From contig NW_005179334.1 in assembly GCF_000350225.1 (NCBI RefSeq), positions 724,657 to 788,656 on the forward strand: 64,000 bases of DNA. The letters are read 5' to 3'. The DNA is from Chondrus crispus. Taxonomy: Eukaryota > Rhodophyta > Florideophyceae > Gigartinales > Gigartinaceae. Positions 40,291 through 50,432 of this stretch are shown one piece after another. The notes below the pieces were generated by a model. That model ran no database searches, had not been told where the DNA came from, and saw nothing but the letters and a program-made list of their open reading frames with translations. Position numbers and translations under genes: made by a program. The stretch's first letter is position 1. Each line of letters opens with the position of its first letter.

Positions 40291-41505
40291 CTACAACGGC
40301 TTAGGAACAATAAGGTCGGGTTCTTTCTCTATGGCATTCTGCGATACACAGATCGAGGCACTTGTGTCCCTTTCAATCGCACAGACCTCTCCCGTTTCAC
40401 AGGGACCGGAATCTGAGCACAACTCTAACTGAATTGGAAAGCATCTGCAATTGGGATACAGCGTGCTTGGACAAGGAATGCGAGCGCTAGGAGGCGATCG
40501 ATAGCATTCTCGTGTACCTACACATTCCGTGGACAACATGCATTTCTCCAATGTGAGCCTCCCTGAAGCGTTAGCCGTGGTGGTGCCCGGGGTCGGGGAC
40601 GGCGCCAGAAAAACGTCAGGGAAGGCGGTGGCAGTGCTTGCAGACAGGCAGACGTTCTGGATTTCGCGGGACGGGTACGTGACACAGATCTCCCCCTTGG
40701 GGCAGTCGTGAACAGTATAACAAGATCTCAGCGAAGGCGGGAGGCAAATGCACGGGTCGCGCCCTTCGCACGGCTCGCTCATCGAGTCGATGCCGTCGAA
40801 GAATGTGCAGTCCCTGTCGCCGGCGCAGTGGCGCTGCTCCTGGCAATAGTCGAACGTGAGGCCGGAGAGGGCGGTGTCCGGGAGGGCGTGCGGATGGTCG
40901 GCGGGGATCTCCGTGAAGGCCGGGGCGTGGCGCTCGACGGCGGCGGAAACGCAGAAGGAGGTGGGGAAGTCGGGCAGCATGACGCACACCTCGCCGGGGA
41001 CGCACTGCGCGGTGCTCGCGCACGGCTGCGGCTCCGGCGGGAGGCAGAAGCACTCGGGGTGCGCGGAGCAGAGAGTGGAGGACGGGAAGGAGGAGATGTC
41101 CAGGCAGCGGCGCATGGCGGCGCACGCGGACGGGGTGGCGCACGCGTCCAACGTCAGCCCCCTGGGCGCGGCGCTCGCATCGGTGGCATTGGGGGTGCGG
41201 GCCGGTTGGAGGCGGTGCGTGAGGATGGAGAAGAGCGGGAGCGCGGCGGTGTGTTCCAGAAGGGTGGGCTGGAAGGCGCGGCGGCGGGATGCGTAGGAGG
41301 CGGAAGGTGTGATTGGGTGAAGTGTGGAGTGTAATGATAGGAAGTCAGGGGGCGGTTGGCGGGGGTTTGGTGGGGCGGAGGTGGCGGGCGGGATGAAAGG
41401 GGGCGGGGGAGGGCGGCCGGTGAGGTTGGAATGCGGTGCGGCGACACGTGCGACGGAGGATGCGGAGGGGATGAAGAGAACGAGACAGATGGCGAGGAAG
41501 CGCAT
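40291..41505 (-). CDS. Secreted Cys-rich protein, gene D, three modules, lost C-terminal domain (404 aa)
   Basis: The ATG at 41505 opens a signal peptide (MRFLAICLVLFIPSASSVAR), followed by a Pro-rich stretch. Three complete 10-Cys modules follow: LDACATPSACAAMRRC...FCVS, FDYCQEQRHCAGDRDC...VCLS and LEKCMLSTECVGTREC...ICVS, each with C-x-C and a C...(D/Q/P)C...GE(I/V)C core. The ORF ends shortly after module 3 (DLIVPKPL). The family's C-terminal domain exists only as a nonsense-ridden remnant downstream. Either D is a truncated but still expressed protein or a gene in decay; the perfect modules and clean signal peptide argue that loss of the C-terminus is recent or tolerated. The coding part is far GC-richer than genes A and B. 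Confidence 0.65.
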   Translation of the reverse strand: MRFLAICLVLFIPSASSVARVAAPHSNLTGRPPPPPFIPPATSAPPNPRQPPPDFLSLHSTLHPITPSASYASRRRAFQPTLLEHTAALPLFSILTHRLQPARTPNATDASAAPRGLTLDACATPSACAAMRRCLDISSFPSSTLCSAHPECFCLPPEPQPCASTAQCVPGEVCVMLPDFPTSFCVSAAVERHAPAFTEIPADHPHALPDTALSGLTFDYCQEQRHCAGDRDCTFFDGIDSMSEPCEGRDPCICLPPSLRSCYTVHDCPKGEICVTYPSREIQNVCLSASTATAFPDVFLAPSPTPGTTTANASGRLTLEKCMLSTECVGTRECYRSPPSARIPCPSTLYPNCRCFPIQLELCSDSGPCETGEVCAIERDTSASICVSQNAIEKEPDLIVPKPL

Positions 41506-41727
41506 ACATGTACTTCCAGGGCGCGAGCGTCCGCCCCCCGGAATAGTCGTGGTAGAGGACGGACGAGGAGGACGGACGAGGAGGTCGGCAAAGGGGTGCG
41601 TGCGTGTGGGCCGATTGCGAGGATATCAGTTTGCGCGCTGCCGATGTGCGTGGTGAAACGCAAGAAAGCGGGAGATGCACAACGGAGTACGGCGCGTGGC
41701 GCATCGCATCGCACGTATCATGACGCA

Positions 41728-41747
41728 ACCTGTCCAGCTGGACAGGT
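41728..41747. repeat. 20-bp perfect palindrome upstream of gene D
   Basis: ACCTGTCCAG followed by its reverse complement CTGGACAGGT, about 220 bp upstream of the gene D start. Could be a dimeric factor site; no direct support. Confidence 0.8.
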
Positions 41748-42150
41748 GGACACGACTGACAACGCCAGCGGATGCGACGGCGCTGGCCCATTAGAGTTTT
41801 ATTAGGACCCGTAAAAGGGAAAAGGGAAGGAGAGGTGATCACGAGACTTCACAGCACGCAGCTGTGTGTAATGCACGTAGCGTAGAAACTTTTTTCTTTT
41901 CAGGAAACACTTTCGAAACTCGTGACTTTTTTTTTTTTTTTTTTTACATTTTACATCGAGTCGTCACGCAGGGGGCTCCGTCTCCTTCTCTACTGTAAAG
42001 TTCTCGACGATATCGACCTACGCCACACTGATCTCCCCGTAGTAGACCTTTGGGCGGCCAAATCGATGCATACACCGTGAAAGGGGACCCCCAGGCATCA
42101 TGTTCCATGATTCACTCGTAAGGTAAACCTGACTCATAGCTACGGTATCT

Positions 42151-42163
42151 TACCCTTGGTACC
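42151..42163. repeat. Dispersed palindromic motif copy
   Basis: TACCCTTGGTACC, a short copy without the full TACTGTA flank. Confidence 0.55.
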
Positions 42164-42508
42164 TCATCACTTGAGTCAGCGTCATCCGTTACAGCTTCTC
42201 TATCGCCTGGTTTATAGTTTCCGATCAGGCATAAGCACATCGCCCATCTCTCTTGCAACGCTCTTTCGTTTATAGTCCTGTACAATTCCCCGCCGTGGGC
42301 CACATCTCGATTACGATACCGAATAAAAACTTGTCTACTATCCAGCAACATACCACTGTACGTAAGAGACAACGGAAACGTGGTATCCCTCCACAATCTC
42401 CTGTCTCTGACAGCACATCGGCACATCCGCCCTTCTAACCCGCATTCATCACAGGCAACCCCACTACTCTCCCAAACTTTCGTTGCGCTACCTGTCAATC
42501 CCAAAATT

Positions 42509-44440
42509 CTATCGCCACCTATCCACGCGGTGCGAAGAGAGTGGCAGCTCGATCGCCTCGTCATCACGCACCACGCATTCGTGCAGCTCCCCACGGAATC
42601 GATACCAGATACGAAGAACCAGATCCTCCTTCTCGCCGTACGCACTCGGATCCCAGAACCCCATCAATGTTGACTTGGTTCCCGACACCACTTGCACAGC
42701 GCTGTCTTCCACAAGCATCTGCACACAATCTGTCACATCCGCAATCTCCATCTCTATCTCTCTTCCATCAAGACTGTCCGAGGAAAATCTCATTTCCTGT
42801 ACTGCCTTTGCATCCCCATACGCCGCCCGCTCGATAAGCAATCCACATCCACTAATCCCATCAATTTCTACCTCTTCCTCCCGTTTCCGCGACCGCTCGA
42901 TACCTTCCTTCATCAGTATCAAAGCCGCCGCGGCTTCACTCTTCCCGTGCTTCAGAGTGTCAGCCCTTCTCATTTTCGCATCCTCTCTCTCCTCGCTCTC
43001 CCTCTTCTTGTGCCATGGGTCGATGATCAAAATTTGTACAGCTGAAACTCCCAGCGACGTTACGATCGCGGCTGCCGTGGCCGTTCGCGCATCGCACACC
43101 GATGACACAAGCACTATCGGCAAAGTGAATCGATGGCCCGATCGAGTAATTTTCAGTCTCCAAACAACTCCCATGTTGCCAAATGCCACCGACGTCCCCC
43201 ATGCCGTGTCGGAAAGCAAGTACTTTTCGCCGCCTCCAACCTCAACCTCCCATCCCATCGCTCCCACGTGACCGCGAACCTTGACACTAGCTCCACCAGG
43301 GCCTGTAGGCTCGCATTTATCCCATAGCGGAGCATTCTGACCAATCGGCCTGCGAATAACGAAGCCAAGGGACGCTTCCAAAGCGCTGAGTCTACCAGTC
43401 CATCGCCATCCCATCGGATCAATAAGATATGTAAGCTTTTCAAATACCCACGCGATTCTCCCGGCCGCCCCCGCTTCTTCATCATCATTTGCTCCAAAAT
43501 CATCTGCCCCTTTCGCAGCATTCGGCTTGCTTTCGGGCATATACTCATCGTACGCATCTCGCTTCCATGTGAAGACATAGCCCGGAGCTGCACCAAACGC
43601 CCATGAGGTACTCGCCGTACACCGCTCGTCAAATGAGCGAGCGCTGGTCAGTGCTGTGGTCAGACCTCTTCGCTCGGGGTCATAGCTCGCCTCAAACGAG
43701 GCGGTCATGTGTTGGGAAAGCGCACGGAAAGCCTTGAAGCCAAAGTTGACTGTGCGGCCGCGCTCCAAGGGGACGTATGCGGTTGCCTCAGCGTTCATGT
43801 AGGCATCAAGCTGGCGGCGGAACGACAGGGCCAACTCACCAGCACCGCCTCTTCGTCCCCCTTTTCCGAAGGTGCTGCTTTGGGCAGAATAGCTGGCCTG
43901 AACGGTGTTTTTCTGAGATACATATGCCGTAGCCACGGTGGAGACGCCAACTTGGGAAAAAACGGGGAGGCCACTCGCTGTGAGAGGTTCAGCGTCCTCC
44001 AAAGCGACAATCAGGCCCGTGGCGTCGATGGTGGGCTCAAAAGAATTAGTGACGGTGAAGTAAGCATCGCGCGGGGAGTTAGATCCGGGGGAAGGACCGC
44101 CGGGGGCAGAGTCGTTTCTGAAGCGCTCGGCAAGATCGGAATATGGGACGAGCTCCATTTCGTGGGAGGCAGCGACTCTGGCTGCGTGCAGGCCGAACTC
44201 ATCGTAGAGCTTTCGGAGCTTGTCGTCGGAGAGAATCTCGTAGGCTTCCTTGACGATGGTGAAGCGATCGGTGGCGGCGGACTTGGCGGTCTCTTCCTGG
44301 TGCTTGTCCGGGTGGTGAAGCTGCGAGAGCTTGCGGAACGAGCGCTTGAGATCTGAGGCAGCGGCGTCGCGCGAGACGTTGAGGGTGCGGTAGAGATCGT
44401 CGTCCTGCGGCGGCGGCGGGGAGGACGGGGGCGAGGCCAT
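42509..44440 (-). CDS. DNAJC11: DNAJC11-like J-domain protein (643 aa)
   Basis: DNAJC11 is a mitochondrial outer-membrane-associated partner of MICOS/SAM needed for cristae structure. The ATG at 44440 is followed by a J domain at about residues 14-80 (LYRTLNVSRDAAASDLKRSF, HPDKHQ with the HPD catalytic triad for Hsp70, and DDKLRKLYDEFG). A long beta-rich middle (repeated TAYVSQKNTVQASYSAQSS, NFGFKAFRALSQHMTASFE patterns) corresponds to the family's barrel-like region. A hydrophobic segment (TAAAIVTSLGVSAVQILIID) precedes a charged coiled stretch and the DUF3395 C-terminal domain (SGCGLLIERAAYGDAK ... VTDCVQMLVEDSAVQVVSGT ... LRIWYRFRGELHECVV). The larger open frame back to 45076 was rejected because the sequence before 44440 lacks conservation and an ATG. 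Confidence 0.88.
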   Translation of the reverse strand: MASPPSSPPPPQDDDLYRTLNVSRDAAASDLKRSFRKLSQLHHPDKHQEETAKSAATDRFTIVKEAYEILSDDKLRKLYDEFGLHAARVAASHEMELVPYSDLAERFRNDSAPGGPSPGSNSPRDAYFTVTNSFEPTIDATGLIVALEDAEPLTASGLPVFSQVGVSTVATAYVSQKNTVQASYSAQSSTFGKGGRRGGAGELALSFRRQLDAYMNAEATAYVPLERGRTVNFGFKAFRALSQHMTASFEASYDPERRGLTTALTSARSFDERCTASTSWAFGAAPGYVFTWKRDAYDEYMPESKPNAAKGADDFGANDDEEAGAAGRIAWVFEKLTYLIDPMGWRWTGRLSALEASLGFVIRRPIGQNAPLWDKCEPTGPGGASVKVRGHVGAMGWEVEVGGGEKYLLSDTAWGTSVAFGNMGVVWRLKITRSGHRFTLPIVLVSSVCDARTATAAAIVTSLGVSAVQILIIDPWHKKRESEEREDAKMRRADTLKHGKSEAAAALILMKEGIERSRKREEEVEIDGISGCGLLIERAAYGDAKAVQEMRFSSDSLDGREIEMEIADVTDCVQMLVEDSAVQVVSGTKSTLMGFWDPSAYGEKEDLVLRIWYRFRGELHECVVRDDEAIELPLSSHRVDRWR

Positions 44441-46448
44441 GTTTCCGGGGGTGCGTTGGGGTGTGGCGGCGTCGGGGTGACATGTATCGGGGATTGGGTG
44501 ACTGGCGGCAGTGCCCGTCGCTGTGCTACTCTGAAGCGGCAGCTGGAGGACGCGGTGGTGGGGAAGGGAGGCGGTGCTCTGTAGTGGGTCAAAGACATGG
44601 CGGTGCGGTTCGGAGGGCTCGGTCAGGCGGAAGGCGGACGTGCGGAAGATTTTGCGAAAATATTTTAAAATTCGCGGATGTTTTCGTTTTCGTTGAATTA
44701 GCCACACGTGTCCACGAATTCTGAGACGATTGGAATGCGGGAATGGGACAGCGGCGAGCACATACGCAAAAGACACAAGATGGCACTCTCGCTGTAAAGC
44801 AAGGGGTAGTCTGCGTGACGTGCGGGTGAGGAAAGACGTGTCCGCCACTACTGTACATGTGTGTATAGCATGTGTGTAATACACACTGTGTATAGTGTGT
44901 ACTGTAGCTTTCAGCGACACCTGCGATCCCCGGTCCCCAAGATGCTTAACTTGCTTTGAGAAGCCCCCTACAGTGCACGAAACTTGCATGAATACACCCC
45001 CACCACCACTGTCACTGGGATATAAGTGCACTATTGACACCGTTTCCAGACACCGCTGGCGCATCACCCCTGGCAAGCTCTCGCCTGAATGCGAATCTGA
45101 AGGCCATTTTCAGAAAGCAGAGAAACACTCGGACGGGAGGCACAGCTGGGTGTGTGCGACATCTGCGAGGGCGGGCTAAAATGGGGTCCAGAGTGGCGAT
45201 GCTGGCGACACAAAATGCGACAAGTCGTACTCGTCTCATACCATGCTGAGAACATAGCGCTGATGTAATGACCCCTTACGGATCCCGAGTCCGGGATGGG
45301 CCGCAGCGCGCGTGTTCCTTCTGGATGGGAGGCGGTGTTGGGGATACTGTATGCACAGATGGCAGCTGAAGGAACTGGGGATTTTGATAATTGGGCGGGT
45401 GAATCAGCGGGGCGGTTAGAGAGGGCATTTTGAATTGGAGAATGGGACGGAGCCGAGGGTGTGGTTTGTTGGTGGTGGGGGTGCTCGACACTTGGGCGGG
45501 ACGTGCGGCAATGATGACGGGTGATGACGGGCGGGGTCAGTGTCATAGGAGATGTGTTGTTTGGAGGTCCTAGGTGAGGGTGTGTAACCCTGACAGTAGA
45601 TACGGTCGGGGCGGGAGAGGAGAGGCAGGTAGTGGCGGGGGTCTTGGCGCGGGGCGATAGCATGGCACATTTTCGACATCATCGGGAGGAAAGCGTTTAG
45701 AGAGGGGTAGACTCTAAACTGTGTTCACCTGAACTAAAAGTGTTCACCCCTACCCCTCTTTAAACTTTAGAGAGGGGTAGGGGTGAACACTTTAGCGACG
45801 GCACTGCGTTGCGCATGTACGCCATGTACAGTGGTGTCATCGGGTGACACCGGCGGCGTACAGCACGTGCACGTTTTGCGAAGGCGAGGCTCCACGTATC
45901 GTAGGGATGGCATCTTGTGCGCGCGCAAGCGCGGCGGGCGGGTGCCGCGACTGTAATGTGGAGGGTGGGCCGCGGAAGGTGCGGTGGTGGGGTCAGAAAA
46001 AATAGCTTACGCGAGGTGAAGGGGAAGGGGAAGGGCCGTCATGGAAACCGCGTGCGGCAACTGATCTGACGAACGGGAACGCCTGTTGCTTCGAGTCGGT
46101 CACCACGTCATGCCGTCAAACGGCGCATACCGTACGTCGTTGCTTCTGTTTCCTCCCTGACGTGGCCCCCGCCTGACACTCCCTGACGCAACCACCCCAA
46201 TTACCTCCCCCATCCCCTCTTTCCCGCCCCCCTACCCCGCCCCGTCCCCTCAACTACATTCACCCCACTTTAGTTACGGCCCCCCCTCCCGTCTTCCGAT
46301 TTGCACCGCTCTCACCCTACACGCCTCCCATGCCCCTGCCCCTGCCCTACCCTACCCCCACCGTGACTCCTACAAGTACAGCCGTCCACACCCTTACCCC
46401 CCCCCTCTCCCCCCCCCCCCCCCTTACTTTCCCCACCCCCCATCCACC
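44441..46448. other. 2-kb intergenic region, no gene recognised
   Basis: Upstream of both DNAJC11 (-) and the first zinc-finger gene (+), so it holds two divergent promoters. It contains the hairpin at 45737-45793. The frames 45064-45663 (-) and others are low-complexity Pro/Thr/Ser stretches. Confidence 0.45.
45737..45793. repeat. Perfect 23-bp inverted repeat
   Basis: Arms 45737-45759 (AAAGTGTTCACCCCTACCCC...) and 45771-45793 are exact reverse complements around an 11-nt loop. A related half-copy, GAGAGGGGTAGACTCTAAAC, lies just upstream near 45699. Confidence 0.9.
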
Positions 46449-47313
46449 ATGCAAGACGCCTACCGTAACCAGGCCCTCCCCCGCTCCGTCGACGAGTACA
46501 TCTCTCCGTCAAACTCCATCGCCGCCGCCCTCGCCGCCGCGCAGTCCTCGACCACGCACGCGCCGTACCCGGAGATGTCGGCCCCTTACTCCGCGCCCAT
46601 CCACTCGCACTACCCCATCCCCGCCTCCAACGCCATCATCCGCCCGACCGATGACCCCTCGTTANNNNNNNNNNNNNNNNNNNNNNNNNNNNNNNNNNNN
46701 NNNNNNNNNNNNNNNNNNNNNNNNNNNNNNNNNNNNNNNNNNNNNNNNNNNNNNNNNNNNNNNNNNNNNNNNNNNNNNNNNNNNNNNNNNNNNNNNNNNN
46801 NNNNNNNNNNNNNNNNNNNNNNNNNNNNNNNNNNNNNNNNNNNCACCCACGTCCTCGCTCACGCACCTACCGCGCCCGTACCGCCCCATGGCCCCGATTG
46901 AGGGCGGCGCCTCTACGAACCGCAAGCCGACGACGGCCCCCGCCGCCGGGCCCATCGGCACGCGCAAGAAGAGCATCCGCAAGAAGCCGAGAGGGCCCGC
47001 CCGCTTCGCCTGCCCGCTGGTTGGGTGCGGGAAGGCCTTCCGCATGCAGGGCGACCTGCAGACTCACATGAGGCTGCACACGGGCGAGGAGCCGTTCGAG
47101 TGCTCGTTCCCGTTCTGCGGGCGGCGGTACAAGTGGAGATCGAGCCTGTCGCATCACGAGGGCCTGCATTTGCGGAAGAAGGGAGTGCTCCCGCCGAGGC
47201 GTTCTCGCCGCGCTAAGAACGGCGACGATACGACGGCCGCCGGGCCTATCGCTATCGGAGAGGTGCCGCGTCACGCGGAGAGGGCGCCGCACATGGCGCC
47301 GAGGAGGCAATGA
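46449..47313 (+). CDS. C2H2 zinc-finger protein 1, interrupted by an assembly gap
   Basis: The likely start is the ATG at 46449 (MQDAYRNQALPRSVDEYISP), in one frame up to the gap. After the gap the coding frame is a different one, so the gap length is off or hides an intron. The second part has a basic stretch (GTRKKSIRKKPRGPARF), then two adjacent C2H2 fingers: FACPLVGCGKAFRMQGDLQT-H-x3-H and FECSFPFCGRRYKWRSSLS with H-x3-H (HEGLH), joined by the standard TGEEPF linker. A nuclear DNA-binding role is inferred. A paralogue with the same finger pair lies at 49734. An in-frame open stretch upstream to 46330 is Pro-rich noise. Confidence 0.75.
46665..46843. other. Assembly gap (179 N) within zinc-finger gene 1
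   Basis: Unknown bases. The size is not compatible with continuing the reading frame seen before the gap. Confidence 1.
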
Positions 47314-47854
47314 AGTGGGAGGGGATGGATTGGGAAAGGGAAGCGATGTATTTTGCCGTTGTCTATGTTGTGTATTTTTTTTTTTTTTCGTCAAGGAGGG
47401 GTGGTTGTAAAAAGTAACCAGGGTACGGGAGGGGGTAGTTGGCCAAGGGGTTGAGTGCGAGAAAGAGGTCATCGGACGTGTTGCTCGTACCTCATGCGGG
47501 CATGACGCGGGGAGAGCGGCCGCTGTTTTTTTGTTTTTGTAAAGCCTGACAGTTTCTGTGTGTTTTAATGAACATTTGACGTTGTAGGAAATCGGAAAGT
47601 GAATGGAGGAGCACCACACTGTGGCGTATGTCCTAAGCAAGAGAAGTGTGGCGACCGTAAGGCCCGGCACCTGGGAATCATGGAACCGGAAAAGTGACTG
47701 ACTCATGAGATTTAGAGCGTGCCCGCATAAAGTTTAGAAAAGTGCCATGCCCTCAGTTTCCTTTTGCGAAGGGTTACAGTGGTGGCGAAGAGAGGTAAGC
47801 TCTCTAGAGAACTTCCGTAAAGTTTTCTGTAGTGATGGAGCTGATAAACCCTCT

Positions 47855-47878
47855 GTACGGTACCCTTCGAAGGGTACT
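47855..47878. repeat. Dispersed palindromic motif variant
   Basis: GTACGGTACCCTTCGAAGGGTAC: the centre reads CCCTTCGAAGGG, a longer palindrome than the other copies. Confidence 0.65.
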
Positions 47879-48870
47879 GGCATCAACTGTGGTACGAACT
47901 AAGCCAGAACCGTACAGTAGTGTACTGTAGTACTGTACAAGATGCAACTCGCAGTGAAGGGTTTGGGGTTCTGGCGGCACATACATTCTTTTTGATAATG
48001 CAGAAGCAAGGACTGTGTGGTATGAGGCTGAACACCCCGGTGGTAAGGCTTTCCTGTGCTCATGAGTTGGGAGTTGGACAGGGATCCCGACAGGCGACGT
48101 TGTGCGGAACGGGCGTCGAATACAGTTGCGCGTGGTAGGGTGGATACGGGGCGTGCACGGCGAGCATGCGAGCGTTTCCGCGGACTACACGGCTGCTGTA
48201 CTTGTATCTTGCGGGGCGTTCCTGACGTCGCGAGGGAACAAGGGCTTGTGTTGTGCGCTTGTTTTCTTATTTATTTATTTATTCCGATTGTGTGCCGTGC
48301 CGTTGCGCAGAGGCGGTCAGGCCGGGCTCCGGGCAGGCCGGGCTCGCACGTAACTCGTGTTCCGAAAGGGCGGGGTTCGCAGCAGGCGCGCCGGTGGTGG
48401 CGGGTGGCGTGGCGGCGGCAGCAATGCAAGGCGGCGCGGCGGGCGGCGGGCGGCGGACGGCGAGCTCGGGACGGAAACAGCGAGGCCGGCGGCTGTTTTT
48501 TTTTAACGGCGATTCATGCGGATCTACAGGCGGCTGCGAACAAGGGGCCCAGCCTGAGGGCGCGTATGTGCGCGCGCAACGCGGATGACGCAAGGGAGGA
48601 CGATGCGCCATTGGGGGACGCTCATTGCCGCCAAAGGGTCGCGGAGGTTGTATGTATGTAGTACATTAGGCTACGTTCCTGGCGTTGAGTTTTTGGCGCC
48701 ACTACCGTAAATTACTGCAGTGTACTGTAGTACCGTGACCGCCCGCCGGGCGTTTTCGCGACTTGCGCCCTGCGTCAGCACAGGCTTGCGGACGCCTATG
48801 ATATGGGGGTATGATATGGTGAGCGGTGTGGTACCGTAAGATATTATCACGGAAATAGGCAGATGAGATA

Positions 48871-48887
48871 TACCCTTGGTACTGTAG
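48871..48887. repeat. Dispersed palindromic motif copy
   Basis: TACCCTTGGTACTGTAG, flank on one side only. Confidence 0.6.
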
Positions 48888-49733
48888 GAAAAATAAAGAG
48901 AATGTTGAAAATGTTTAGGCGGCAGAGAAAGGGCAGGGTTTTGGCGGTTTTGGCACTTTTCTGCAAAATAAGTGGACAAAGCAAGACAAGGTACAACGGT
49001 ACAGTACGTGTACAGTCTTAATAGCGTTTCTGGCGGGAAGCCGTTGCCATTGGGCAAGGTTTGACTCTCCGGATTACAGTGCGATGGAGTACACTTTGGG
49101 AATTGTAAGGCGAGTAGTAGGGTACAGCGTAGGGAGGAAAAGGGTGCATTTCCCACGGATGTATGGGACCACAACGGAAGTTTAGGGTCCTTGTTGGAAT
49201 GAGTGAAATTACAGGGCAGAAATAAGAATACAGTGCGCATGTGTAATTTCGGGTGGCAATTCCATCCTCACGCGGCCAGCACGGCAGAAGACGGGCGGGG
49301 AGGTGGTGCATGCCATGATTTGTCGAGAAGGTTTGATTTGAGGGCGGAAAAGTTGCAAAAAAGAGGAAAAAGCGGGCTAGCTTACAGAAGAGCGACACAT
49401 GAGCTAGGGTTAGCACGGGAGGGGGAGGCGAGCGAGAGAGGCGAGCGAGAGAGGCGGCAGGCGCGCCTTCTGGGGTGGGCGCTGGAAGCCGGTGAAAGGT
49501 GCGCTCGCGGGCACGACTTATTTGCGCCGCCTGTTGGTGCCAACACCACCCGTGCCCGACCGCAGGGTGTAAAGGCTCCGCGACCTCCATCCTCCTTTAC
49601 AGAGGCCGACACCCTCCTCTCCGCAATAAGCCGCGAGTACTGTCAGATTTCCCCGAGTAAGCACTCGCCCTCACCTCCCCTCCCGCCGCATCACACACGC
49701 TTCCCGCCGCCCCCTTTTCCCCCCCCCCCCTCA

Positions 49734-50432
49734 ATGTCGAACCAAGACTCGCTCGCACCACCTGTCACACAGCAGGAGGCACAAGCCCGCGTCACCGCTC
49801 AAGCCTCTGCCGCCGCCGCCGCTGCCGCTGCAGTCGCCGCCGCAGACGCTTCCGCCCCAGACAAACACCAGGCGGATGAACACGACCAGCATGTCTCCAC
49901 CACATTCCCGGTAGACCCGGATGACATCGCCCACCACCCGCCCGCCGCCGCCCCCATCGACGACCCGAAGAAGCAAGCTCCTGACCAGGAAGGACACCTC
50001 CCCGCGTCCGACCACCTCGATGTCCCGCATTCCCGCGCCCCCGCCATAGCCTCCCCGGCCCAGCATATGTCCGCCGTCAACGCCACCCACTCGCCCCCCC
50101 TCTCCCACGTCCCGAGTCTGCCCGGCGTCATCTCGCCCATCGCCAAGAGGGCCACCACCACCGCCCCTTTTGTGTGCGACGTCGTCGGCTGCGGGAAGGC
50201 TTTCGGCAAGAAGTTCAACCTCAAGGCCCACAAGAGGGTCCACACTGGCGAGGAGCCCTTCGTGTGTAGCTTTCCTACATGTGGGAAGACTTTCAAGTGG
50301 AAGTCGAGCCTTACTTTCCACGAGGGACTCCACCTCAACGCCGCCGAGGATCAGGCACCCCCGCAGGCCACCACGGCTGAGCTGGCCGGCGCCGTCGCTG
50401 CCGCTACGAACAAGAAGACCAACAAGGTCTGA
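49734..50432 (+). CDS. C2H2 zinc-finger protein 2 (232 aa)
   Basis: The ATG at 49734 starts MSNQDSLAPPVTQQEAQARV, followed by an alanine run and a disordered Asp/His/Pro-rich region. Two C2H2 fingers lie at about residues 145-200: FVCDVVGCGKAFGKKFNLKA-H-x3-H and FVCSFPTCGKTFKWKSSLTF-H-x3-H, linked by TGEEPF. The pair, the C-x4-C spacing and the KWKSSL/KWRSSL helix are shared with zinc-finger protein 1, so these are tandem paralogues. A basic tail (ATNKKTNKV) ends the protein. Probably a small transcription regulator; targets unknown. The larger frame back to 49203 was rejected: it has no conservation and begins in low-complexity sequence. Confidence 0.82.
   Translation: MSNQDSLAPPVTQQEAQARVTAQASAAAAAAAAVAAADASAPDKHQADEHDQHVSTTFPVDPDDIAHHPPAAAPIDDPKKQAPDQEGHLPASDHLDVPHSRAPAIASPAQHMSAVNATHSPPLSHVPSLPGVISPIAKRATTTAPFVCDVVGCGKAFGKKFNLKAHKRVHTGEEPFVCSFPTCGKTFKWKSSLTFHEGLHLNAAEDQAPPQATTAELAGAVAAATNKKTNKV

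Larger units (their letters stand above)
41506..42508. other. Upstream region of gene D, no gene recognised
   Basis: About 1 kb up to the DNAJC11 stop. It has a 20-bp perfect palindrome (41728-41747), a run of about 20 T near 41926-41944 and one motif copy (42151). GC-rich frames on both strands have no domain. Confidence 0.5.
47314..49733. other. Intergenic 2.4 kb between zinc-finger paralogues
   Basis: No recognised gene. It includes two motif copies (47855, 48871), short homopolymers, and GC-rich frames without domains. The promoter of zinc-finger gene 2 must lie here; GAGGCGAGCGAGA is duplicated in tandem near 49424-49450. Confidence 0.5.

Noticed and set aside
42509-45076. 855-codon extension of the DNAJC11 frame
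   Set aside because: The sequence before the ATG at 44440 is not conserved and starts without ATG; the J domain begins directly after 44440.
49203-49733. N-terminal extension of zinc-finger protein 2
   Set aside because: No ATG, low complexity and no conservation; the ATG at 49734 gives a plausible protein.
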